NCBI GenBank assembly: GCA_002402315.1
Contig: DHFP01000205.1
Location: 1-5,902, forward strand
Length of the DNA: 5,902 nt
From: Clostridiales bacterium UBA4821
GTDB lineage: Bacteria; Bacillota; Clostridia; Acetivibrionales; UBA4821
Direction of reading: 5' to 3'
Part shown: positions 1-4,998 of the stretch, piece after piece
Numbering within the stretch: position 1 is the first letter of the stretch
How the letters are laid out: every line of letters begins with the position of its first letter
Program-made: the position numbers and the translations under genes
Notes under the pieces: generated by a model
What the model was told of the DNA's origin: nothing
What the model saw: the letters and a program-made list of their open reading frames with translations, nothing else
The model's database searches: none

Positions 1-1613
1 CCTTTACCATAACAAACCCCAAGTACAATTGCCTTTGCTGCACCTCTTCGCTCTTTACCTTCAGGATTCCTTGTTCCATCTGCTCTAAATTCTTTACATT
101 CATCATATGGTAATCCATAAGCAATTGATGCTATTTCTACATATAAGTCTTTTCCAGCTTTATATGCTGCAATCATCTTATCATCACCACTCATATGAGC
201 TGTTAATCTTGGCTCTTGAGCTGAGTAGTCACTGGATAATAATACACATCCTTCACTTGCTCTAAACATCTTTCTTATTTCATTATTATGAGATGGTATG
301 TTCTGCATATTAGGGTCTGAACTACTAAATCTTCCAGTATCTGCTCCCATTTGATTAAAGCTTGCATGAATTCTTCTTGTCTTAGGATTTACAATTGCAG
401 GCATCTTATCAATATAGGTACTTAATAATTTAGCTATTCCTCGATAATCTAAAATAGCTTTTACAACTGGATGGTCTATCTTAGTTAATACTTCTTCTCC
501 GGTACCTCTCGGCTTATCTTTATCTACTGGTTTAATTTCCAATACATCGTAAAGCATTATAGCTATCTGAGCTGGGCTTGATATATTAACTGGATATTGT
601 AATTTATTAGCTGCTCCTTTTTTATCTCTATAATTATCAAGAGCTTCACCAAAGTTATCACATTCTTTATAGAATTTCTCTTCTGCCTCTTTTAATAATT
701 GATTATATTCTTTTGATAATTTTTCTGCATGGTCAAAGTCAAATGCAACCCCGGTATCTTCCATTTCTGCTACTATATTTATCAATGGTACTTCTATATG
801 ATTAAATACGAAAGCAGGGCCGGTTAAATCTCTTTCGATACAAACTGGGTCATTCTCTGTTAGGAATGGTTTTTGAAATTGGTATAAATCATAAGTAATT
901 TCAGCATCCCTGGCTGCATATAAATATCCTGTATTAACTGGAATATGTGTAAATGGAATTCCCTTAAATAGGGAATCAAATGTAAAAGCGTCTCCTTCAC
1001 CGTTTAAACAATATTTTTTATGAAGAGCTTTTAAGTTATTCTCAGGCTCATTTTCGTTTAACAGCCTTGCTGCAATATAAGCATCCCAGTGTGGGGTTAA
1101 TTCAACTTTAAGTTGGTTCTTTATCACTCGAACATCAAACTTTGCGTTGAACATAATTACCTTAATTTTACTATCTACTATTCTCTGCATTTGAGTTGCT
1201 GCAAATTCATCCGATACTTGGTTTTCAATCTCAATTCCGGTTACATAACTTACGTGATGGAGGGGTATGTACACCGCTTTATTTCCGTTTGTATAAAGAC
1301 ATAATCCAGCAAGTGTGCAAGTTATAGGGTCAAGACTATTAGTTTCTGTATCAATCGAAATTACTCCATTTTTAATGCAATCATCTATATATTTTTCAAA
1401 GGTTTCTTCATCTCTAATAACTTCATAACTATCTGCATATTTACCTAAATTTTTATTAACCATTGCAGTTATAGTTGATATTCGCTCCAGTAATCCGCCG
1501 CCGCCTTTAATTGTTATCCCCGCATTGGACTTGGCTGATTTTGAAGCCTTATTTGCTAATAAAGAATCTCCCGCTTTGGTTGCCCTCGGCGGGAGATTAA
1601 ATAGTCCGCTCAT
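1..1613 (-). CDS. Family A (PolI-type) DNA polymerase with 3'-5' exonuclease, C-terminus cut off by window
   Basis: This is the replicative phage DNA polymerase. Reading the minus strand from the ATG at 1613 gives 537 uninterrupted codons that run off the window edge. Residues 1-48 are a basic linker with a GGGG run. The DnaQ-like proofreading domain follows: Exo I is ISIDTE with D88 and E90, Exo II is FNAKFD with N156 and D160, and Exo III is YAARD with Y232 and D236. The polymerase domain shows TGRFSSSDPNMQNIP (T426-P440), motif A DYSAQEPR (D462, E467, R469) and motif B RRGAAKAIVLGVCYG (R523, K527, Y535). Motif C (HDE) lies beyond the window. No 5' nuclease domain is present. The start overlaps the SSB stop as TAATG, with only a weak GGAT upstream, so translation is probably coupled to SSB. 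Leu531 occupies the position of E. coli Phe762. The family call is secure; only the missing C-terminus limits it. Confidence 0.96.
   Translation of the reverse strand, partial: MSGLFNLPPRATKAGDSLLANKASKSAKSNAGITIKGGGGLLERISTITAMVNKNLGKYADSYEVIRDEETFEKYIDDCIKNGVISIDTETNSLDPITCTLAGLCLYTNGNKAVYIPLHHVSYVTGIEIENQVSDEFAATQMQRIVDSKIKVIMFNAKFDVRVIKNQLKVELTPHWDAYIAARLLNENEPENNLKALHKKYCLNGEGDAFTFDSLFKGIPFTHIPVNTGYLYAARDAEITYDLYQFQKPFLTENDPVCIERDLTGPAFVFNHIEVPLINIVAEMEDTGVAFDFDHAEKLSKEYNQLLKEAEEKFYKECDNFGEALDNYRDKKGAANKLQYPVNISSPAQIAIMLYDVLEIKPVDKDKPRGTGEEVLTKIDHPVVKAILDYRGIAKLLSTYIDKMPAIVNPKTRRIHASFNQMGADTGRFSSSDPNMQNIPSHNNEIRKMFRASEGCVLLSSDYSAQEPRLTAHMSGDDKMIAAYKAGKDLYVEIASIAYGLPYDECKEFRADGTRNPEGKERRGAAKAIVLGVCYGK
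1565..1598 (-). other. Perfect 10-bp hairpin inside the start of the polymerase gene
   Basis: AATCTCCCGC (1565-1574) and GCGGGAGATT (1589-1598) are exact reverse complements separated by 14 bases. In the mRNA the stem begins 15 nt after the A of the polymerase ATG, so a ribosome at that start would have to open it. Six of ten pairs are GC in an otherwise AT-rich window. It is not followed by a U run in the minus-strand transcript, so it is not an ordinary terminator. A role in restraining polymerase translation is inference. Confidence 0.6.
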
Positions 1614-2365
1614 TAAAACTTATCCGAAGTTCCGGTAGTTCTGCGTCTACCTGCGGGGCGGGAAGTAGGCGCTTTATCTTCTGCAGGAGCTGGAGCTGCA
1701 GCTGGAGTTCTTCTTCTGCCTGCTGGAGCTTCATTTGCAGGTTCTTTTCTTGATGAGCCGCGTTTATCGTTTCTTGGATTTCTTTCCGGTGGAGCTTGCT
1801 GTTCAACATCTTCTTCAAAGTATCCATTATCTAAAAAGAATTCTAATTCTTCATAGGATTTATCAAGAATAATTGTTCCTAATACATCCTGAACCTCTGG
1901 GAGGTCATCCAATGTAATGTCATCAGTATCAAGAGCATATGTTTCATAAGTAGTTTTAGTATCACCCTTTTTACCGTTTCTTTCAATTTCAAATGGTGTT
2001 GAAACTAATGGATTATATCTTGCGCATAGACTTGATAATTTACTGAAGAATGTTTTTCCTCTATCCCAAACCTTAACTTCTTCGGATTCTACATCATATA
2101 ATACTACAAATAGTTTCGCGATAACTCTTGACTTGGCCGCACATAAAGGGCAATCATCCAATGGTTGGTTATACTCTCTTAAACAGTTCACATAACGCTT
2201 TTTACCATCTATTTCTACTTCATGTACTGCATATCCCTCGATATCATTAATTGAATCATACATAAATCTTACGGTTGCAACATCTTTGTCATTCTTTAGT
2301 GAGAAGAATCCTCCTCCACCTTGACCTCCGTAATTCTCAACTTCGTTAGCATTAAATCTTGCCAT
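1613..2365 (-). CDS. Single-stranded DNA-binding protein, T4 gp32-like with zinc ribbon
   Basis: This 250-residue protein should coat single-stranded DNA at the fork. Its N-terminus (GGGGFFSLKND, then VRFMY) is typical of phage gp32-type SSBs. The metal ligands H48-X12-C61-X10-C72-X2-C75 nearly match T4 gp32 (H-X12-C-X9-C-X2-C), supporting a zinc ribbon inserted in the OB fold. Residues 171-190 are acidic. From about 191 the chain is a disordered Pro/Ala/Arg tail with two copies of PAGRRRT (214-220 and 237-243), ending SDKF. An Arg-rich tail is unusual, because gp32 and bacterial SSB tails are normally acidic. The start is set by the Shine-Dalgarno site AAAGGGGA about 10 nt upstream. The gene lies just before the polymerase and overlaps its ATG. 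Autoregulation through the A-rich leader is possible but unproven. Confidence 0.9.
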   Translation of the reverse strand: MARFNANEVENYGGQGGGGFFSLKNDKDVATVRFMYDSINDIEGYAVHEVEIDGKKRYVNCLREYNQPLDDCPLCAAKSRVIAKLFVVLYDVESEEVKVWDRGKTFFSKLSSLCARYNPLVSTPFEIERNGKKGDTKTTYETYALDTDDITLDDLPEVQDVLGTIILDKSYEELEFFLDNGYFEEDVEQQAPPERNPRNDKRGSSRKEPANEAPAGRRRTPAAAPAPAEDKAPTSRPAGRRRTTGTSDKF

Positions 2366-2400
2366 AATTTGTTTTCCCCTTTCGTTTTTAAAGTTTTTTA

Positions 2401-2490
2401 TTAGTCAGCCTGTTGGCTTGGACTCTTTTTAAGATTAAACGACTTTCTGAAAAGCCATATTGATAGTTTCTGCATTAGCTTTCTTATCAT
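2401..2490 (-). CDS. Possible 29-residue basic peptide
   Basis: A short ORF starts MIRKLMQKLSIWLF and ends SPSQQAD, between the sigma-like gene and the SSB gene. Its main support is a strong Shine-Dalgarno site, AGGAGGG (2501-2507), exactly 10 nt upstream of the ATG. No other plausible start codon follows that site. The peptide has seven Lys/Arg and one acidic residue, with a hydrophobic stretch that could form an amphipathic helix. I do not recognise it. The reading frame of the sigma-like gene also stays open past its stop here and gives a coding-looking string (SADDKKANAETINMAF), but it has no start codon, so I prefer the ATG frame. The 3' end overlaps the hairpin at 2403-2424. Too short for confidence from composition alone. 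Confidence 0.42.
   Translation of the reverse strand: MIRKLMQKLSIWLFRKSFNLKKSPSQQAD
2403..2430 (+). terminator. Hairpin plus T run: terminator-like on the plus strand, or part of the SSB leader
   Basis: AGTCAGCC (2403-2410) pairs with GGCT (2415-2418) and GACT (2421-2424). This gives eight base pairs with a TGTT loop and a 2-nt bulge. On the plus strand it is followed by CTTTTT, the form of an intrinsic terminator for antisense transcripts. On the coding strand the downstream bases are A-rich, so it should not terminate the operon. There it would fold just upstream of the unstructured SSB leader. No plus-strand gene needs a terminator here, so which strand matters is unclear. Confidence 0.35.
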
Positions 2491-2500
2491 CTGCTGAAAT

Positions 2501-2507
2501 CCCTCCT
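2501..2507 (-). promoter_or_regulatory. Strong ribosome binding site for the small ORF
   Basis: AGGAGGG on the minus strand lies 10 nt before the ATG at 2490 and closely matches the anti-Shine-Dalgarno sequence. It sits well upstream of the SSB gene, which has its own site, so it is otherwise unexplained. It is the main argument that the 29-residue ORF is translated. Confidence 0.6.
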
Positions 2508-2530
2508 ATGCTTATTATATAGGAAATTTC

Positions 2531-3121
2531 TTAGAATCCTAAAGCTAATGGCATTAATTTTTCTCTTAATTTCTTTCTCATGTTGCTTAAAGTCATTACA
2601 CTAACTCCTAACGTTTTAGATATTTCCGCATTACTGCAATCAGCTAAAATTAAATTACAATATTCCATTTCTCTTGGAGTTAAATTATATTCTTGTAATG
2701 AGTAAATTATTTCATCTTCCTCTATAGTGCAGGCTACTAAATCATATCCATTTTCCACCATTAGCTCATAACTATCTGAGTAGAATAATGCTTTTCTCTT
2801 TTGAGTATTAAGTGCTTCTGTTTCTTCCCTAAACTTATTCATTAGGGTTGTTGTAAAATATGTAGAGAAATTAGCTTGGCCATTTTTATAGGTTTGCAAA
2901 CAAAGGTCTAATTTCTCCAAAGAAAAGCTTGCGATATCTTCATTAGTAAGCCCATAATACTTGGCCGAAATATTGATAATAAGTTTGAATGTCTTCTCAA
3001 ATGCCAAAGCCAGGAGAGAGGGGTTAAGGCTCTCTCCATATGCTTCAGCTATTTGCTCCAATGACATAACTCGAGTTTCCTCAATTATAAGTGTTGAAAG
3101 TGTGTTAAGCGTTTTTAACAT
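2531..3121 (-). CDS. Sigma-70 family-like transcription factor
   Basis: This 196-residue protein has the layout of a short phage or ECF-like sigma factor. Residues about 40-105 resemble sigma region 2 (YYGLTNEDI, then the FSTY motif at 85-88 followed by FREE), which binds core RNA polymerase and the -10 element. Residues about 146-190 resemble region 4: LTPREMEYCNLI, then a helix-turn-helix around A165-L185 (EISKTLGVSVMTLSNMRKKL) that would read a -35 element. Regions 1 and 3 are absent. The start at 3121 is supported by AAAGGGGG 8 nt upstream. M19 is a possible but weaker alternative start. Its place between primase and SSB suggests it is made with the replication proteins and redirects host RNA polymerase to later phage promoters. 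That role is inferred. A plain HTH regulator is the alternative. Confidence 0.8.
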   Translation of the reverse strand: MLKTLNTLSTLIIEETRVMSLEQIAEAYGESLNPSLLALAFEKTFKLIINISAKYYGLTNEDIASFSLEKLDLCLQTYKNGQANFSTYFTTTLMNKFREETEALNTQKRKALFYSDSYELMVENGYDLVACTIEEDEIIYSLQEYNLTPREMEYCNLILADCSNAEISKTLGVSVMTLSNMRKKLREKLMPLALGF

Positions 3122-3164
3122 TTGTGTTTCCCCCTTTAAGTTATTCAGTTGTTAGTTTTCTGAG

Positions 3165-3896
3165 TTATTTTTTAGATGACTTTGCAGCTTGCTTATTCTT
3201 TTGAAATTCTAAAGAAACATCTAATAATTTGGTTATCTTATCTCTGCTTGTTTTGTTATCCGCATCAAATTGTACCCTTGCATCAAACATATGATTCATT
3301 TTTTTAAACTCCGTTACATCTTTAACTGCGGCTGAACGCATCCATAAGGTAACACCATTCTTATTAAAAGTAAATGCCATATACATCTTTCCATCAACTT
3401 TTAAACTTCTAAAGCTTGGAACAGTTGTTTCAAATACTTCTGTTTCTCTTTCAGCTGCTAACTGCTCAATAAATGCTTTTAATGGATGGTCACCTGAAAC
3501 TCGTTCACGCTTTTGTTTTGGTGCCTTTTCTTCTTTTGCTTTCTTTTCAGGTTTTGCAGCTTTCGGTTCTTGCTGGGTCTCTTCAGGTACCAAATCTGCA
3601 GTTTCTTCATTTTCATCAACTGAATGATTAATTGGAATATCATCTCCGGTAACATCAATAATGTTTATTTCCTCGGCAGGTTCCACATTAGCTTCTTCCT
3701 GAGTAGTTTCATTAACTACTTCTTCTGATTGAGGCTGTTCAGTTACTTCTTCTTCCATTGGTTTCCACCAACGTTTTAATGTTGCAGGGCTAAGGGCTTT
3801 CTCTTCACCAGATTCCAGCTTAACAATAACTTGCTTGTCATTCTCGCTTACCAACTCTGCTACTTGACCGTTTCTTACTGACTTAAATTTTTTCAT
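3165..3896 (-). CDS. Unknown two-domain protein with acidic disordered linker
   Basis: I do not recognise this 243-residue protein. Residues 1-47 (GQVAELV, VIVKLESGEE, TLKRWWKPM) look like a small beta-barrel of KOW/SH3 type, ending in a Trp pair. Residues 48-110 are strongly acidic and low in complexity. Residues 111-132 are basic (KPEKKAKEEKAPKQKRER). A compact alpha/beta domain then spans about 135-232 (HPLKAFIEQLAAERE, VDGKMYMAFTFNKNGVTLW), followed by a Lys-rich tail. A longer frame opens at 3998, but the ATG at 3896 is chosen: it has GGAGGT 6 nt upstream, while the longer start would lie upstream of the promoter's -35. It is the first gene after an internal promoter, between primase and the sigma-like factor, so a role in replication or transcription control is possible. 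The alternating charge suits nucleic-acid or RNA polymerase contacts, but that is speculation. Confidence 0.85.
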   Translation of the reverse strand: MKKFKSVRNGQVAELVSENDKQVIVKLESGEEKALSPATLKRWWKPMEEEVTEQPQSEEVVNETTQEEANVEPAEEINIIDVTGDDIPINHSVDENEETADLVPEETQQEPKAAKPEKKAKEEKAPKQKRERVSGDHPLKAFIEQLAAERETEVFETTVPSFRSLKVDGKMYMAFTFNKNGVTLWMRSAAVKDVTEFKKMNHMFDARVQFDADNKTSRDKITKLLDVSLEFQKNKQAAKSSKK

Positions 3897-3902
3897 TGTA
3901 AT

Positions 3903-3908
3903 ACCTCC
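3903..3908 (-). promoter_or_regulatory. Ribosome binding site that fixes the start of the unknown protein
   Basis: GGAGGT on the minus strand lies 6 nt before the ATG at 3896. It decides in favour of this start over the longer open frame beginning at 3998, whose extra residues would be encoded by the promoter and leader. Confidence 0.8.
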
Positions 3909-3925
3909 ATAAAGTTTTTTAGTTT

Positions 3926-3944
3926 GCAAGGGCTCGCACCTTGC
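3926..3944 (-). other. Leader hairpin with competing repeat
   Basis: GCAAGG (minus strand, 3939-3944) pairs with CCTTGC (3926-3931) across a 7-nt loop, within the roughly 65-nt leader predicted between promoter and start codon. A second GCAAGG copy at 3953-3958 could pair with the same CCTTGC, so two exclusive folds are possible. The hairpin ends about 30 nt before the start codon and is not followed by a U run. Confidence 0.4.
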
Positions 3945-3966
3945 TGTTATTTCCTTGCTTGATAAT

Positions 3967-3995
3967 ATTATATAACATATTGATTTAGAAATCAA
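3967..3995 (-). promoter_or_regulatory. Sigma-A-type promoter for the unknown protein and downstream genes
   Basis: On the minus strand, TTGATT (3990-3995) and TATAAT (3967-3972) are separated by exactly 17 nt. The -10 is a perfect consensus and the -35 matches four of six positions. Transcription would start near 3960, leaving a leader of about 65 nt before the ATG at 3896. It begins just after the primase stop, so it would drive the unknown protein, sigma-like factor, SSB and polymerase apart from the helicase-primase pair. Read-through from upstream is also likely, as no terminator is seen. Confidence 0.7.
3980..3995. promoter_or_regulatory. Perfect palindrome overlapping the -35 (candidate operator)
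   Basis: The 16-bp sequence TTGATTTAGAAATCAA (plus strand) consists of 7-bp arms that are exact inverted repeats around a 2-bp centre. It covers the whole -35 hexamer and part of the spacer. A dimeric HTH repressor bound here would block RNA polymerase. No such repressor gene is identified in the window. Confidence 0.5.
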
Positions 3996-4002
3996 CAACT
4001 AT

Positions 4003-4998
4003 TTAAAACAATTCTTGAAGATTTTCAAACTCCTCTTTTTCTAAATCATTAATGTCTTTTCCTTCAGGTACAATATAAGAAGTAACTAATTTACTTCCAC
4101 TTAAAGCCTTCTTTAATCTTGCAGTAGCTCGTTGGCCTGCAGCATCTGGGTCAAGTGCGGTTATTATCTTCCTACATCCAAGTTTTCTAAGCTGGTCATA
4201 TTGATATTCAGTTCCTAATCCTAATAAGGCTACAGCCGGTTTACCATAGGTATAACAAGTTAAAGCATTTAGTATTGATTCACACACTATAATTTCCTTA
4301 GCATCTTTCGGTAATTCATATAGCCCATATACTGGCTTATCAACTCCTTCAGGATAATGGAAGAATTTAATATCAACACTTCTTCTTGCTATAAATAAAG
4401 TATTACCGTTTATATCCCTAACCGGGAATGTTAAACATCTTAAAACACTTTTGATTTTTCCAAACTTATCTTTAAGCTCAAAATGATTATCATAGCCAAC
4501 ATCGAATTGCTCTATTACTTCATCAGTTAATCGTCTTTTATACATATAAGGATGATAATATCTATATGAATCCAATTCCTCTTCTGTAATATAGTTGTTA
4601 GTGTTTTTATTATTGCCCCTTTGTAGGTCAAGTATTATATCTTTTCTATTTTCTATAGAGATTGTTAAGAAGTTCTTTATTAACCATTCTCGTCCAAATA
4701 CACCATCATCATCTTTACCAAAGCAATGGCTTATCATTTGCTCCAAAGTAGCGGTATACCCGCAAGTAAAACAGTGAACTGTTCCTGCGGGCACCTCTTC
4801 TTTATTTACAGTTGATATACCACATGATGGTTTTCTTTCCTGACCTTCAGCATGAATCGGACAGTTAAATTGTATATTTCTTGGCCCCTGTTTAAACTCT
4901 GCAAATCGCTCAATCCCGTTTAAAGCCAATTGTGTTTTTAGTTCATTTAGAACTTCCATCTCACTTGCTAATATTGGATTTTTATTTACATAAAACAT
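4003..4998 (-). CDS. DnaG-type DNA primase
   Basis: This 331-residue enzyme makes RNA primers for lagging-strand synthesis. The N-terminal zinc-binding domain has C46-P-I-H49 and C76-F-T-C79, the CHC2 arrangement that recognises the template trinucleotide. The segment YYHPYMYKRRLTDEVIEQFDVGYD (about 147-170) and LTFPVRDINGN (about 189-199) belong to the DnaG catalytic core. The TOPRIM domain follows: IIVCES with catalytic E240, then ALDPDAAG with the metal-binding D283 and D285. It lacks the C-terminal helicase-binding domain of bacterial DnaG, as expected for a short phage primase working with its own helicase. The ATG overlaps the helicase stop (TAATG) with a weak ribosome site, so it is probably translated by coupling. 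The helicase is a separate gene, unlike the fused T7 gp4. Confidence 0.95.
   Translation of the reverse strand: MFYVNKNPILASEMEVLNELKTQLALNGIERFAEFKQGPRNIQFNCPIHAEGQERKPSCGISTVNKEEVPAGTVHCFTCGYTATLEQMISHCFGKDDDGVFGREWLIKNFLTISIENRKDIILDLQRGNNKNTNNYITEEELDSYRYYHPYMYKRRLTDEVIEQFDVGYDNHFELKDKFGKIKSVLRCLTFPVRDINGNTLFIARRSVDIKFFHYPEGVDKPVYGLYELPKDAKEIIVCESILNALTCYTYGKPAVALLGLGTEYQYDQLRKLGCRKIITALDPDAAGQRATARLKKALSGSKLVTSYIVPEGKDINDLEKEEFENLQELF

Noticed and set aside
1113..1304. 63-codon open frame on the plus strand
   Set aside because: It lies antisense within the polymerase exonuclease domain, has no convincing ribosome site and encodes a Cys/Tyr-rich string of no recognisable character.
1597..1827. 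76-codon open frame on the minus strand overlapping the SSB tail, coiled-coil-like (Gln/Leu/Glu-rich)
   Set aside because: It is an out-of-frame reading of the low-complexity Ala/Pro/Arg tail of SSB. The repeats create the heptad look, and the SSB frame has far better support.
2514..2519. TATAAT on the minus strand after the sigma-like gene, as a promoter for SSB and polymerase
   Set aside because: No acceptable -35 is found at 16-18 nt, and the predicted start would fall on the AGGAGGG ribosome site, leaving no leader for the small ORF.
2435..2530. In-frame open extension of about 31 codons beyond the sigma-like stop, suggesting readthrough or a split gene
   Set aside because: The protein already ends after a complete region 4, the extension has no start codon, and the TAA context gives no readthrough signal I recognise.
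2961..3155. 64-codon open frame on the plus strand
   Set aside because: It is antisense to the sigma-like gene, which has recognisable domains and a strong ribosome site.
3897..3998. N-terminal extension of the unknown protein to a Met at 3998
   Set aside because: The extra 34 codons would cover the promoter and leader, and the ATG at 3896 has a well-placed GGAGGT.
4595..4777. 60-codon open frame on the plus strand
   Set aside because: It is antisense to the primase. Its hydrophobic run reflects the complement of Asn/Lys-rich coding sequence.
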